A stretch of DNA of 64,000 nucleotides from contig CAYTUG010000010.1 of NCBI GenBank assembly GCA_964441275.1, positions 10,418 through 74,417 on the forward strand. The letters are read 5' to 3'. The position numbers were made by a program, and so were the translations under genes. Below, one piece after another: positions 16,242-25,102 of the stretch (position 1 is the first letter of the stretch; the number at the start of each line of letters is the position of its first letter). Source of the stretch: SZUA-584 sp964441275 (GTDB lineage: Bacteria; Bacillota; Clostridia; Christensenellales; SZUA-584). The notes beneath the pieces were generated by a model. It was not told the DNA's origin. It was given only the letters and a program-made list of their open reading frames with translations, and searched no databases.

Positions 16242-17432
16242 TTAAACGGATTCAAGCAATGATTGCAGCGCATCGCACAATTTATCAATATGAATGCTTC
16301 TGATTGTGTAGGGCGGCAAAAATCGAAGTACGTTTTGGCCCGCGGTTGCGGTGACAAAACCTTTTCTCAACAGCGATATTTGCACTGCTTTGGCGCTTAA
16401 AGTTTCACCCAAGCGAATTCCAAGCATGAGCCCCCTGCCCCTAACATCGAGTATATGGCAGCAGTTTTGCGTTATATCAATCAGTTTTTGCTTAAAATAT
16501 GCGCCCATATTTGTTACATTATCCATGATGTTTGTGTGCACCAACTTTTCGGTAACGTATAATGCTGCGGCGGAGGCAAGATAGTTGCCGCCGAATGTTG
16601 AACCGTGATCTCCTGTGCAAAGCGCCTGCGCAGCCTCGCCGCGCGCCAAGAAAGCGCCAACCGGAATTCCGCTTCCTAACGACTTGGCAAGCACAACAAC
16701 ATCGGGAAGCGCGCCTAAAGAGGGGGAAGCTAAAAGCTCTCCTGTGCGGCCCATGCCGGTTTGGATTTCGTCCGCTATCATAAGAGCGCCATATTTGTCG
16801 CAAATATTTCTGACGGCGCAAAAATATTCCGGCTCAATCTCTATTATCCCGCCTTCGCCTAATATTGGCTCTATTATAACTGCGGCGGTTTTTTCGCTTA
16901 CTGCATTTTCAAGAGCGCAAATATTGTTGGGTGAGACATAATCAAAGTCGAATATCAGAGGCTCGAACGCTGTATGAAATTTTTGTTGGCCTGTTGCCGC
17001 AAGCGTTGCTAATGTGCGGCCATGAAAACTTTGGCGCATAGACACAAAATGCGTGCGCGGCTGTGCGCTATGGTATTTGCGCGCGAGTTTTAATGCGCCT
17101 TCCATTGCTTCGGCGCCGCTGTTAGCTAAAAACACATTATCATACCCGGTTTGTTCGCATATTAGCCTTGCAAACATAGCTTGTTTTTCGCTATAAAAAT
17201 AATTTGAAGTATGCATAAGGCTGTTTATTGTATCACATAGTGCTTTTTTAAAGCCCCGGTCGGAATAACCAAGGCAGTTAACCGCTATGCCTGACAAGAA
17301 GTCGATATAGCGGCCGCCTATGCCGTCAAACAAAAACACATCTTCCGCGTCCACAAAATGTACTGGCATTCTGCTGTCAAAGACCGGGCAATAATATTGA
17401 CTGTCGATTTGCATTATTTCTTTTATGTCCAT
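16242..17432 (-). CDS. argD: Acetylornithine aminotransferase
   Basis: The 396-residue class III PLP-dependent aminotransferase has FLANSGAEAMEGALKLARKY (PLP phosphate site, about 100-120), the IADEIQTGMGRTG aspartate region (about 220) and the Schiff-base lysine in VVVLAKSLGSGIPVGAF (about 250). It transfers an amino group from glutamate to N-acetylglutamate semialdehyde; many homologues also act in lysine synthesis. It starts 4 bp after argB ends, so the two are co-transcribed. A related ornithine aminotransferase is a weaker alternative. Confidence 0.94.
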   Translation of the reverse strand: MDIKEIMQIDSQYYCPVFDSRMPVHFVDAEDVFLFDGIGGRYIDFLSGIAVNCLGYSDRGFKKALCDTINSLMHTSNYFYSEKQAMFARLICEQTGYDNVFLANSGAEAMEGALKLARKYHSAQPRTHFVSMRQSFHGRTLATLAATGQQKFHTAFEPLIFDFDYVSPNNICALENAVSEKTAAVIIEPILGEGGIIEIEPEYFCAVRNICDKYGALMIADEIQTGMGRTGELLASPSLGALPDVVVLAKSLGSGIPVGAFLARGEAAQALCTGDHGSTFGGNYLASAAALYVTEKLVHTNIMDNVTNMGAYFKQKLIDITQNCCHILDVRGRGLMLGIRLGETLSAKAVQISLLRKGFVTATAGQNVLRFLPPYTIRSIHIDKLCDALQSLLESV

Positions 17433-17436
17433 TGGT

Positions 17437-18300
17437 TTACTCCTTTACCATTGTGCCTATACCGGTATCGGTAAATATCTCAAGTATTATCGGGTGAGGA
17501 ATAGTGCCGTTTAATATATGTGTGCGTTTCACGCCGCCTTTTATTGCCCTTATGCAGCTTTCAACTTTAGGCAGCATTCCTTTGCTTATTGCTCCGGTAT
17601 TTATGTATTTGTATATTTCATCGATAGATATTTCGAATAAAAGAGAATCAGGGTCTTTTGGATCGCTCAATATTCCGTCTATATCGGTAAGAAAGATCAG
17701 TTTTTCCGCCTTTAATGCCGCCGCAATTTCGCCGGCTACGGTATCGGCGTTTATGTTATACGATTCGCCGCCTTCACCGATGCCCACAGGCGCGATTACG
17801 GGAATGTATTCGTCTTGAACGAGAGTGTTTAACAGTTTAGTGTTAATGGCTGTTATGCTGCCAACCTGGCCCAAATCGGCGCCGTCGCCGGCCAACAGTT
17901 TCTCGGCGCAAATAAGCCCTGCGTCTTGGCCGCAAAGGCCTATTGCTTTTGCGCCCGCAAAGCCAAGTTGCGATACTATGCCTTTGTTAATCTTTCCGGT
18001 AAGCACCATCTGAACAATCTCCATCGTCGCGGCGTCCGTTACCCTAAGCCCATTGTGAAACTTTGACTCTATGCCGTATAAAGAGAGAAGATGGTTTATA
18101 TCGGCGCCTCCGCCGTGTACAACGATTGGGCGTATCCCGACAAATTTGAGCAGCGTGATATCTTGCATAATCTTTTCGGACAGCTCTTTTGTCAGCATTG
18201 CCGCACCGCCGTATTTTATGACTACAGTTTTGCCCGACAGCCGCCTTATATATGGAAGCGCTTCTATAAGTATGTTTGCTTTTTTATAATATTTATCCAT
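17437..18300 (-). CDS. argB: Acetylglutamate kinase
   Basis: This 287-residue amino acid kinase has VVIKYGGAAM (22-31) with the phosphate-binding Lys-Gly-Gly, the VHGGGADINHLL loop (about 61-72) and a C-terminal GMLPKVESCIRAIKGGVKRTHI region. It phosphorylates N-acetylglutamate, usually the arginine-inhibited step. The C-terminal region with IPHPIILEIFTDTGIGT is the arginine-sensitive type pattern. It begins directly after the argC stop with no gap and continues into argD. Confidence 0.95.
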   Translation of the reverse strand: MDKYYKKANILIEALPYIRRLSGKTVVIKYGGAAMLTKELSEKIMQDITLLKFVGIRPIVVHGGGADINHLLSLYGIESKFHNGLRVTDAATMEIVQMVLTGKINKGIVSQLGFAGAKAIGLCGQDAGLICAEKLLAGDGADLGQVGSITAINTKLLNTLVQDEYIPVIAPVGIGEGGESYNINADTVAGEIAAALKAEKLIFLTDIDGILSDPKDPDSLLFEISIDEIYKYINTGAISKGMLPKVESCIRAIKGGVKRTHILNGTIPHPIILEIFTDTGIGTMVKE

Positions 18301-19326
18301 TCAAAAATACCACCCCGTATTATTTAAACCTTCGCACTCGTCAAACCCGCAAATCAAGTTTAAGTTTTGTATGGCGCAACCGGCCGCGCCTTTTATCAGA
18401 TTATCAAGACAGGAGACTACCACCAACCGGTTTGCGCGCTTGTCTAAAACAAAGCCTATTGCGCAGTTGTTGCTTCCGGTTACGTGTTTGATTTCGGGTA
18501 TGCCTTGCTTGTACACGCTTATAAAGGGCTCGTCATCATACATTGAATATGCACCATATATTCCCTCCTCATCAACCTGGGGAGTTAAATAAATAGTACA
18601 TATTATACCCCGGTTTATGGGCAGCAGATGCGGCGTAAACGAGATTATAACATCTCTGCCCGCGGCAAGAGAGATTTCCTGCTCTATTTCCGAAGTGTGA
18701 CGATGCGCGGCGATTGCATATGCTTTCACAGATTCGTTAACCTCGCAAAAAGACAGTTCCAACTTTCCGCTGCGCCCGGCGCCGCTTACACCCGATTTGG
18801 CGTCAACTATTATCCCGGTGTGCCGCACGACGCCCGCTTTTAAAAGCGGATAAATGGCGAGTATTGCGCATGAAGCATAGCATCCGGGATTTCCTATTAA
18901 TTTCGCTTTTTTTATGGTTTCCCTATAGATTTCGGGTAACCCGAATACGCTTTGCGACAAAAGGCTTTTGGCCGGATGTATCGTTTTGTACCACTCTTCA
19001 TATAAACCGGAGTCCTTATATCTAAAATCGGCGGATAAATCTATAACCTTAACACCTTTTTGAATTAAATCCGGCACAACCTTATAAGATTCCCCGTGGG
19101 GTAAGCATGTAAATACGATGTCGCTGTCAGAGCATATTTTATCGTATTGCAAATCTTTCAGAGCAAAGTCGTTTTGAACAAAGTTTTTATATATGCATGA
19201 AATATTGCTTCCCGAAAAACTTTTCGATATTGCGTGAGAAATATGTACCTCTTTGTGGCCTGATAAAAGCCTCATTAGCTCCGCACCCGCATATCCTGTT
19301 GCGCCTATTACGCTGACTTTAACCAA
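18301..19326 (-). CDS. argC: N-acetyl-gamma-glutamyl-phosphate reductase
   Basis: Start TTG 19326 is chosen because AAGGAGGG lies 6 bp upstream; an in-frame ATG at 19389 would run through the promoter and ARG boxes. This gives 341 residues. VSVIGATGYAGAELMRLL binds NADP at the N-terminus, and GNPGCYASCAILAIYPL (near residue 148) carries the catalytic Cys. Later HRHTSEIEQE supplies the conserved His. It reduces acetylglutamyl phosphate to the semialdehyde. It is the promoter-proximal gene of the arginine operon. Confidence 0.95.
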   Translation of the reverse strand: MVKVSVIGATGYAGAELMRLLSGHKEVHISHAISKSFSGSNISCIYKNFVQNDFALKDLQYDKICSDSDIVFTCLPHGESYKVVPDLIQKGVKVIDLSADFRYKDSGLYEEWYKTIHPAKSLLSQSVFGLPEIYRETIKKAKLIGNPGCYASCAILAIYPLLKAGVVRHTGIIVDAKSGVSGAGRSGKLELSFCEVNESVKAYAIAAHRHTSEIEQEISLAAGRDVIISFTPHLLPINRGIICTIYLTPQVDEEGIYGAYSMYDDEPFISVYKQGIPEIKHVTGSNNCAIGFVLDKRANRLVVVSCLDNLIKGAAGCAIQNLNLICGFDECEGLNNTGWYF

Positions 19327-19350
19327 AGGTTCGCCCTCCTTAAAATATGT

Positions 19351-19386
19351 GCTTATAAATATACAACATAATGTATAAAAATGCAA
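19351..19386 (-). promoter_or_regulatory. argC promoter overlapped by two ARG boxes
   Basis: On the minus strand TTGCAT (plus 19381-19386), a 17-bp spacer and TATATT (19358-19363) form a promoter. TGCATTTTTATACA (19372-19385) fits the ARG box pattern TGnATwwwwATnCA and covers the -35. A weaker copy at 19351-19366 covers the -10. This arrangement predicts repression by ArgR/AhrC when arginine is plentiful. The ArgR gene is not in the window. Confidence 0.72.
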
Positions 19387-19463
19387 CATCTTTTTTAAGA
19401 ATACTGTGCTTATTTTTCTGCCAAACTAAAATTGAAAAAGCACATTTTTAAGGGGGCGTCTGA

Positions 19464-20639
19464 TTGAAAAAAGCAATTCTATTGGTGGCAGTATTGGTTT
19501 TTATAACTGCAGGTTGGTTTTTATTCTTAGGTGACGGCGAAACGCAGACATTTGTAACGGTTTACATAACAAGGTACATAGATCTTGAAAATACATTGGA
19601 ATTTTCGGGAGAAGTCTGCCCGGCAGCAAAGTACAATGTTATGAGCGAGACGGGCGGGACGGTTTGCAATCTGAAAGTTTTTGAGGGCGAAGCGGTTAAA
19701 GCAGGCGATACGTTGTTTGTGCTTGATGATGCGGATTTGAAAACCCAGCTAAAAGAGGCGCGGTTGCGCGCAAGCATTCTTGGCGAGATCAATTCTAAAA
19801 CGGTGTTAGCTCAAAAGAGCGGGGGAGTTGCGGCGGACAAGGCTAAACTTGCGATTGCGCTCTCACAGACCGTCGGGTACGATTACGATTCTTTAAACCA
19901 AGCGTTTGGCAGCGATGCGGCACAGCAGATACAGCAGGCAAGCGCATCTTTGGCTGAAAGCCTTTCGGGGCTTGGTATAAATACATCGGACGACGGCAGT
20001 GTAACTACCGCCCAGATTGAGCTTGCCGATGTGGAAATACAGCGGCTTGAAAAGCTAATTGACAACATGAGTATAAGAAGCAAAATAAAAGGCACCGTAA
20101 TTGCTGTAAATATTAACGAAGGGGAAGTGCTGCCGCCCGGTTTGCCCGCAATGGTTGTTGCGGACACAGACAGGTTTATAATAACGGGTTTTGTTTACGA
20201 GAAAGATGTGCAGGATCTGGAGGCCGGTATGGACGTTTGTATAATTGCAGATGAAAAAACGTATAAAGGAAAGATTAAAAGGGTGGGGGTTTCGGCTTTA
20301 GGGCAGGAAGGAAGCGCATCGGCGTTTGATTCTATGGCTAAAATTGAGATCGAGCCGGAAGGAGATTTTAAAAGAATGTTGGGAGCCGCCGTTGATTTAA
20401 AGATATTATTAAGCAGCAAAAATAATGTACTTTCCATACCGGTAGACTGTTTGACTTCTGACGGATGTGTTTTTGTGTTGGATTCGGACGATACCGCGCA
20501 TAGGCGCGCCATAGTTACGGGTTTTGAAGATGCGTTTTTTGTTGAGGTTTTAGACGGCGTTGAAGCAGGGGAACGGTTGGTTGTTTGCCCGAAAAATGTT
20601 AAAGATGGTGAGAAGTTAAGTTATGATAAAGGTGAATAA
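19464..20639 (+). CDS. Membrane-fusion (periplasmic adaptor-type) subunit of a MacAB-like exporter
   Basis: The protein has 391 residues and starts at TTG 19464 behind AAGGGGG. An N-terminal membrane anchor (residues 4-23) is followed by a biotinyl-lipoyl-like half motif (VMSETGGTVCNLKVFEGEAVKAGDTLFVL, in pieces), a helical hairpin at about 90-190 rich in Ala/Gln/Leu, the second lipoyl half (IRSKIKGTVIAVNINEGEVLPPG, in pieces) and a beta-barrel domain. Such HlyD/MacA-family adaptors in Gram-positives join a MacB-type ABC transporter to export peptides, lipids or drugs. It overlaps the ATPase gene by 17 bp. The cargo is unknown. Confidence 0.85.
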   Translation: MKKAILLVAVLVFITAGWFLFLGDGETQTFVTVYITRYIDLENTLEFSGEVCPAAKYNVMSETGGTVCNLKVFEGEAVKAGDTLFVLDDADLKTQLKEARLRASILGEINSKTVLAQKSGGVAADKAKLAIALSQTVGYDYDSLNQAFGSDAAQQIQQASASLAESLSGLGINTSDDGSVTTAQIELADVEIQRLEKLIDNMSIRSKIKGTVIAVNINEGEVLPPGLPAMVVADTDRFIITGFVYEKDVQDLEAGMDVCIIADEKTYKGKIKRVGVSALGQEGSASAFDSMAKIEIEPEGDFKRMLGAAVDLKILLSSKNNVLSIPVDCLTSDGCVFVLDSDDTAHRRAIVTGFEDAFFVEVLDGVEAGERLVVCPKNVKDGEKLSYDKGE

Positions 20640-21297
20640 TTTATATAAAACCTATGGGCGCGGCGAAACATGCGTGCACGCTCTTAAAGACGTTTCGTTT
20701 ATTATACCAAAAGGCGGGTTTGTCGCCGTTATGGGCCCGTCCGGCTCGGGCAAAACAACGCTTATGAATATACTCGGGTGTATAGACTCTCAAACAAGCG
20801 GGGATTATTTTTTTGCCGGCTCTGATGTGCGCAGGCTTACTGCCCAAGGAAAGGTTTATTTGAGAAACAGGCATATAGGGTTTATATTCCAATCGTTTTA
20901 CCTGCTGCCCTCGCTTACGGCTAAGCAGAATATTGAATTGCCTATGGTATACGCAGGCGTGCCAATCAGGGAAAGACGAAAAAAATCCGCCGAACTTTTA
21001 GAGCTTACGAAGCTTTCAGACCGCGCCTCGCATTTGCCGGCGGAACTTTCGGGAGGCCAGCGCCAAAGGGTTGCTATTGCACGCGCGCTTGTCAACTCTC
21101 CAAGCCTAATACTTGCAGACGAACCCACGGGAAACCTTGACAGCCGGACGGGGGAAGAGATAATGCGCATTTTGCTCGGTTTGAACAAAAACGGCACGAG
21201 TATAGTGCTGATAACGCACGAAATTGGTGTTGCGCGGTGCGCGAAAGAAGTTGTAATACTGCGTGACGGCAGGTTGACAAAAGGTGCGGCGTCATGA
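20623..21297 (+). CDS. ABC transporter ATPase, MacB/LolD-like
   Basis: The protein has 224 residues. Walker A is GPSGSGKTT (38-46), the signature is LSGGQRQR (about 141) and Walker B is LILADEPTGN, followed by the switch His in LITHE. The ADEPTGNLDSRTGEEIM string marks the LolD/MacB/FtsE branch. It energises the permease encoded next, with which it overlaps by 4 bp (ATGA). This branch usually exports by a mechanotransmission mechanism in which nothing passes through the membrane channel itself. Confidence 0.93.
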   Translation: MIKVNNLYKTYGRGETCVHALKDVSFIIPKGGFVAVMGPSGSGKTTLMNILGCIDSQTSGDYFFAGSDVRRLTAQGKVYLRNRHIGFIFQSFYLLPSLTAKQNIELPMVYAGVPIRERRKKSAELLELTKLSDRASHLPAELSGGQRQRVAIARALVNSPSLILADEPTGNLDSRTGEEIMRILLGLNKNGTSIVLITHEIGVARCAKEVVILRDGRLTKGAAS

Positions 21298-22463
21298 AAA
21301 TCTGGGATTATTTATATATTGCGGCGCACCAGCTTAAAAAGAACAGCCAAAGAACATTTCTTACCGTTTTAGGGATAATGATTGGGATAGCTTCCATGAT
21401 AACGGTTATTTCCGTGGGCAACGGCGGGCAACAGATGATAAACGGCGAGCTTAAAAAATTCGGCATAAACAGGGTTTGGTTCTTTTCCAACAATGTGCGG
21501 GGGCCTAAGGATATGCTTGTGCTGTCGGACGTCGGGTTGCTTGAAAACGTAAGCAACGTGAGCGAGGTTGCGCCTTCGGTATACAAAAAAAGTTTTTTGT
21601 CCGTAGGAAACAAAAAGATAGTTTCAGATGTAGTGGGCACCAGCGATTCGCTGTTTTCTATCGAACAAACACCTTTCCTTGAAGGGCGGGCGTTATCTTC
21701 AAAAGACATTGAGTACAGCCGAAGATTTGTTGTACTAAGCCAAGATGCGAAAGACGAACTTTTTGGTGAAGAGAAAGCGGAAGGCAAAAGAGTTAGTATA
21801 AACGGCCAAAAATATACTGTTGTCGGGGTGGAAAAAGAAGAAAAGTCGATATACTCCTCTTTTTTTTCAGGCAAGTGTTATATTCCCGTTACTACTTTTA
21901 GCGCAATGTTCTCTAACAAATATATTGACGAGATATCGGTTGTTGCGGCTAATACGGCTGCGCTCGATAACGTTATAAGCGATTGCAGCGCCTTGCTGCT
22001 CGCCAAGTACGGCAAAGGCACAATAAAGATAATAAATTTGTCGAAAGAACTTGAAAATGCCCAAAATATACTCGATATATTTAAAACGGTTGTCGGCGCG
22101 GTTGCCGGGGTTGCGCTGCTTGTGGGCGGTATAGGCATAATGAACATAATGCTTGTAACGATAAAAGAGCGCACTCGAGAGATTGGCATACGCAAGGCGT
22201 TAGGCGCCGGAGAGCATCATATATTAGGCCAGTTTTTAGCCGAAGCTTTGTTTTATGCTATGTTCGGGGGGTTGCTCGGGCTTTTGCTCGGCGTGGCGAT
22301 GACCCGCATAGCGGGCGGGATATTGGATATCAAGGCCGAGGTTTCAAAGGGCGCGGCGCTGCTTAGCGTTTTGTTTTCAGCCACCGTGGGCATAGTGTTC
22401 GGGCTCATACCGGCATACAAAGCGTCTAAGCTTGACCCGGTTGACGCGCTGCGCCATGAATAG
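21294..22463 (+). CDS. ABC transporter permease, MacB/FtsX type
   Basis: This 389-residue permease has one N-terminal membrane helix (about 22-44, TFLTVLGIMIGIASMITVISVGNGGQ in pieces), a large extracytoplasmic MacB-type domain (about 50-265) and three C-terminal helices with the conserved GGIGIMNIMLVTIKERTREIGIRKALGA region (in pieces). That is the FtsX/MacB topology. It forms the third part of the adaptor-ATPase-permease operon. No regulator or cargo gene lies beside the operon; the next gene, ogt, is convergent. Confidence 0.93.
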   Translation: MKIWDYLYIAAHQLKKNSQRTFLTVLGIMIGIASMITVISVGNGGQQMINGELKKFGINRVWFFSNNVRGPKDMLVLSDVGLLENVSNVSEVAPSVYKKSFLSVGNKKIVSDVVGTSDSLFSIEQTPFLEGRALSSKDIEYSRRFVVLSQDAKDELFGEEKAEGKRVSINGQKYTVVGVEKEEKSIYSSFFSGKCYIPVTTFSAMFSNKYIDEISVVAANTAALDNVISDCSALLLAKYGKGTIKIINLSKELENAQNILDIFKTVVGAVAGVALLVGGIGIMNIMLVTIKERTREIGIRKALGAGEHHILGQFLAEALFYAMFGGLLGLLLGVAMTRIAGGILDIKAEVSKGAALLSVLFSATVGIVFGLIPAYKASKLDPVDALRHE

Positions 22464-22570
22464 CATTTTAAGACAAACAAAGCGATTGTTTGTTGCAAAG
22501 CTGTGCATAAAATCGGAATTGAAAAATTTATAAAACCCCAATATAGTTTTTGCCCCGGTTTATAATCGTG

Positions 22571-23068
22571 CTATTTATTTCGGATATAGGACGATTCCAT
22601 ATTCAGCAGGTACTTTTTTATATCTGCGCCGCCGCGATATTTGAATTTTGAAGAATTTTTGTGCACAACCCTGTGGCACGGTATCAGTATGGGCAGTTTT
22701 ATTCGTTTTAACGCCGTGCCGACGGCACGCGCCGCAAGCGGGTACCCGGCTTTTAACGCAAGCGCAGAGTAAGACAGCGTAGTTCCATAGGGTATTTGAA
22801 GGGCGGCCCGGTATACGGATTGCATAAAAGGAGTGCCGGTTATTTCAATCGGCAGCAAAAATTGTTGACGCTTGCCTTCAAAATATTCAATCATCTGCTG
22901 TGAAAACGGCAAAGAATCATCGTGCATTTGATATTGTGCGCTTATCGTTTCATCAGGAAACAACACTCGTACTATGCGTTCGTTATTGTACAGCGCCGCA
23001 AGCACTCCGATGGGAGTTTTTACACGGCATATAAAGCGCAATGCGTTTGATTTGTTGTCTGTGCTCAT
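22571..23068 (-). CDS. ogt: Methylated-DNA--protein-cysteine methyltransferase
   Basis: The protein has 165 residues, the usual size. The active-site motif IPCHRVV places the acceptor Cys at residue 131. Upstream are the family's IPYGTTLSYSALALKAG and AARAVGTALKRI (helix-turn-helix with the Arg finger). It removes O6-alkyl groups from guanine in DNA by a suicide transfer to Cys. It is monocistronic. A 16-bp palindrome lies 45 bp upstream of the start. Confidence 0.93.
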   Translation of the reverse strand: MSTDNKSNALRFICRVKTPIGVLAALYNNERIVRVLFPDETISAQYQMHDDSLPFSQQMIEYFEGKRQQFLLPIEITGTPFMQSVYRAALQIPYGTTLSYSALALKAGYPLAARAVGTALKRIKLPILIPCHRVVHKNSSKFKYRGGADIKKYLLNMESSYIRNK

Positions 23069-23112
23069 TGTTATTCAATATATACTTTTATAAACAATTT
23101 TTTTAATAATAA

Positions 23113-23128
23113 CATGTTTGCAAACATG
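23113..23128. promoter_or_regulatory. Perfect 16-bp palindrome upstream of ogt
   Basis: CATGTTTG is followed directly by its reverse complement CAAACATG. It lies between the ogt start (23068) and the terminator of the ribosomal-protein operon. It is the right size for a dimeric repressor site. It does not match the Gram-positive LexA box. Confidence 0.45.
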
Positions 23129-23149
23129 CGGCAACTGTTAAGGGGAAAC

Positions 23150-23181
23150 AAAAAAGCCTCCGGTTGTTTCACGAAGGCTTT
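23150..23181 (-). terminator. Intrinsic terminator of the rplJ-rplL operon
   Basis: On the minus strand AAAGCCT pairs with AGGCTTT and is followed by a run of Ts. It lies 9 bp after the rplL stop, so transcription ends there instead of continuing into rpoB. Confidence 0.75.
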
Positions 23182-23189
23182 GGCAAGTC

Positions 23190-23567
23190 TTATTTCAGTT
23201 CTGCAGTTGCGCCGGCTTCCTTAAGCTTGGCAACAATTTCGTCCGCTTCTTCTTTAGAAACGTTCTCTTTAACAACGCTTGGGGCGCCGTCTACTAAATC
23301 TTTTGCTTCTTTAAGCCCAAGACCGGTGACCTCGCGAACAACTTTAATAACCTTTATCTTTTCGGCTCCGATCTCCTTAAGCCCGACATCAAATTCTGTC
23401 TTTTCTTCTTCTGCGGCGGCTGCGGAACCGGCGGCAGGGCCGGCGGCGGCAACAGCAACGGGCGCTGCGGCGCTAACGCCGAATTTGTCTTCAATTGCTT
23501 TAACAAGCTCGGAGAGCTCAAGCACCGTCATTTTTTCGATTGCTTCAAGTATTTGATTCATATCCAT
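23190..23567 (-). CDS. rplL: Ribosomal protein L7/L12
   Basis: The 125-residue protein has a helical N-terminal dimerisation domain (MNQILEAIEKMTVLELSELVK, in part), an Ala/Gly/Pro-rich hinge at about 35-52, and the conserved C-terminal domain (EKIKVIKVVREVTGLGLKEAKDLVDGAP in pieces). It forms the ribosomal stalk that recruits translation GTPases. It follows rplJ by 40 bp. It is unusual that rpoB does not follow. Confidence 0.97.
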   Translation of the reverse strand: MDMNQILEAIEKMTVLELSELVKAIEDKFGVSAAAPVAVAAAGPAAGSAAAAEEEKTEFDVGLKEIGAEKIKVIKVVREVTGLGLKEAKDLVDGAPSVVKENVSKEEADEIVAKLKEAGATAELK

Positions 23568-23607
23568 TATTATATTCCTCCAAAATTTTAATTTGTAACC
23601 GGCACGT

Positions 23608-24138
23608 TTATGCCTGTTGTTTTTGCTCTATAACTGCGTTTAGCGCATACCCTAACTTGCATATTATGCCCGAAAGAGAGCGGGCAAACCCGGATACCGG
23701 CGCTTGCAGGGTTGCCGCGAGCATACCCAAAAGCACTTCCCTGCTCGGCAGGTCCGCCAAACTCTTTATGCCGTTAACATCGATTACCTTTGTTCCAAGC
23801 AGACCGGCTTTTATCTGCGTCTTTTTAACTTTCTTGATAAACTCGACAATTACCTTGGCTGCTTGCGCCGCATCGGAATATCCGAATGCCACGCCTGTCG
23901 GCCCTGTGAGAGTTTCGTCAAGACCTTTGATGTCGAGCATATCAAAAGCGCGGCTGAGCAAAGCGTTTTTGATTACGCGGTATTCAACCCCCGATTCGCG
24001 GAAGTTGTTGCGCAATGCAGTTACCTCTTCAACGGTAAGACCTCTGTAGTCGTAAAAAATAATTCCCTGCGAGCGCTCGACCTTTTGCTTTATATCAAGA
24101 ACCTGTTGCTTTTTTTGCGCTATTGCTTTTTCACCCAA
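23608..24138 (-). CDS. rplJ: Ribosomal protein L10
   Basis: Start TTG 24138 has AAGGGAGG 8 bp upstream; the in-frame ATG at 24195 lies within the leader hairpin and is unlikely. This gives 176 residues. Recognisable parts are GIIFYDYRGLTVEEVTALRN, YRVIKNALLSRAF, and the C-terminal helix that binds L7/L12 dimers. L10 anchors the stalk to 23S rRNA and in many bacteria represses its own operon by binding the leader. Confidence 0.95.
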   Translation of the reverse strand: MGEKAIAQKKQQVLDIKQKVERSQGIIFYDYRGLTVEEVTALRNNFRESGVEYRVIKNALLSRAFDMLDIKGLDETLTGPTGVAFGYSDAAQAAKVIVEFIKKVKKTQIKAGLLGTKVIDVNGIKSLADLPSREVLLGMLAATLQAPVSGFARSLSGIICKLGYALNAVIEQKQQA

Positions 24139-24300
24139 AAGTTTCACCTCCCTTTTGCACCAATCAAAAACCCTTTTTCGCGCGGAAAGCCACACAAAAA
24201 AGGGTTGTATTTTCGTATAAACTCTCCTCGACAGGCATTAAATTTAAGCTTTACGCGCCTGTTGTCTTAGGCAGATTTTTGATTATGAAATTATGTTCTT
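24139..24300 (-). ncRNA. Probable L10 leader (autoregulatory mRNA structure)
   Basis: Between the rplJ promoter and start, the minus strand carries a stem of 10 bp formed by plus positions 24169-24178 and 24197-24206 (AACCCTTTTT-type arm against its complement). The loop is short and GC-containing. This fits the position and style of L10 leaders bound by L10-L7/L12. The exact kink-turn fold was not verified. Confidence 0.55.
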
Positions 24301-24304
24301 TGCT

Positions 24305-24333
24305 ATTTTAGCAATACAAAACCAATTTGTCAA
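24305..24333 (-). promoter_or_regulatory. Promoter of rplJ-rplL
   Basis: On the minus strand a perfect TTGACA (plus 24328-24333, overlapping the rplA stop), a 17-bp spacer and TAAAAT (24305-24310). The stalk genes are thus a transcription unit separate from rplK-rplA. Confidence 0.75.
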
Positions 24334-25025
24334 TTACTAAAGCGGGCAGCGTTAATTTTTATCCCCGGTCCCATCGTGGCTGAAACAACTACGCTTTTTA
24401 AATACGTACCTTTGGACGCCGGCGGCTTCGCCTTGATGACGGCTTCCATAAGCGCCTGCAAGTTTTCGGAAAGCTTTTCTTTACCGAAGCTCTTCTTGCC
24501 AATAACAACGTGGATAATCGCGGTTTTATCGACGCGGTATTCAACTTTACCCGCCTTAATGTCAGATATTGCACGCGAAATGTCTCTTGTGACAGTGCCC
24601 GATTTGGGGTTGGGCATAAGCCCTTTCGGCCCAAGCACACGCCCGATTTTGCCAACTACGCCCATCATATCGGGCGTGGCTACGCAAACGTCAAACTCAA
24701 ACCAGTTTTCATTTTTGATTTTTTCTACTAATTCGTCCCCGCCGACATAGTCCGCACCCGCCTGCTCGGCCTCTTTCGCTAAATCGCCTTTGGCGAACAC
24801 CAACACGCGCTGTACCTTTCCAGTGCCATGCGGAAGCACCAAAGCGCCTCTTACCTGCTGGTCGGCATGGCGCGGATCAACGCCAAGGCGAATAGACACA
24901 TCGATAGTTTCGTCAAAATTTGCTTTCGCGGTTTCTATCGAAAGCGCAAGCGCCTCGTCCGGGTCATGCAGTACATTTTTATCAAAAGCCTTAAGGCTAT
25001 CTTGATACTTTTTTCCTCTTTTCAT
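24330..25025 (-). CDS. rplA: Ribosomal protein L1
   Basis: Start ATG 25025 (MKRGKKYQDSLKAF) follows AAGGAGG and gives 231 residues, the family length; an upstream extension to 25097 lacks support. Typical stretches are GVDPRHADQQVRGALVLPHGTGK (in pieces) and GPKGLMPNPKSGTVT. L1 binds 23S rRNA at the L1 stalk near the E site and often represses the rplK-rplA mRNA. Confidence 0.97.
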   Translation of the reverse strand: MKRGKKYQDSLKAFDKNVLHDPDEALALSIETAKANFDETIDVSIRLGVDPRHADQQVRGALVLPHGTGKVQRVLVFAKGDLAKEAEQAGADYVGGDELVEKIKNENWFEFDVCVATPDMMGVVGKIGRVLGPKGLMPNPKSGTVTRDISRAISDIKAGKVEYRVDKTAIIHVVIGKKSFGKEKLSENLQALMEAVIKAKPPASKGTYLKSVVVSATMGPGIKINAARFSN

Positions 25026-25102
25026 TATATCCTCCTTGTGGTTAAGCGGTCGGCAGCTTAAAAAACCCTTTCCCGCAGCTGCGCTAACCTTCCACACTAC
25101 TC

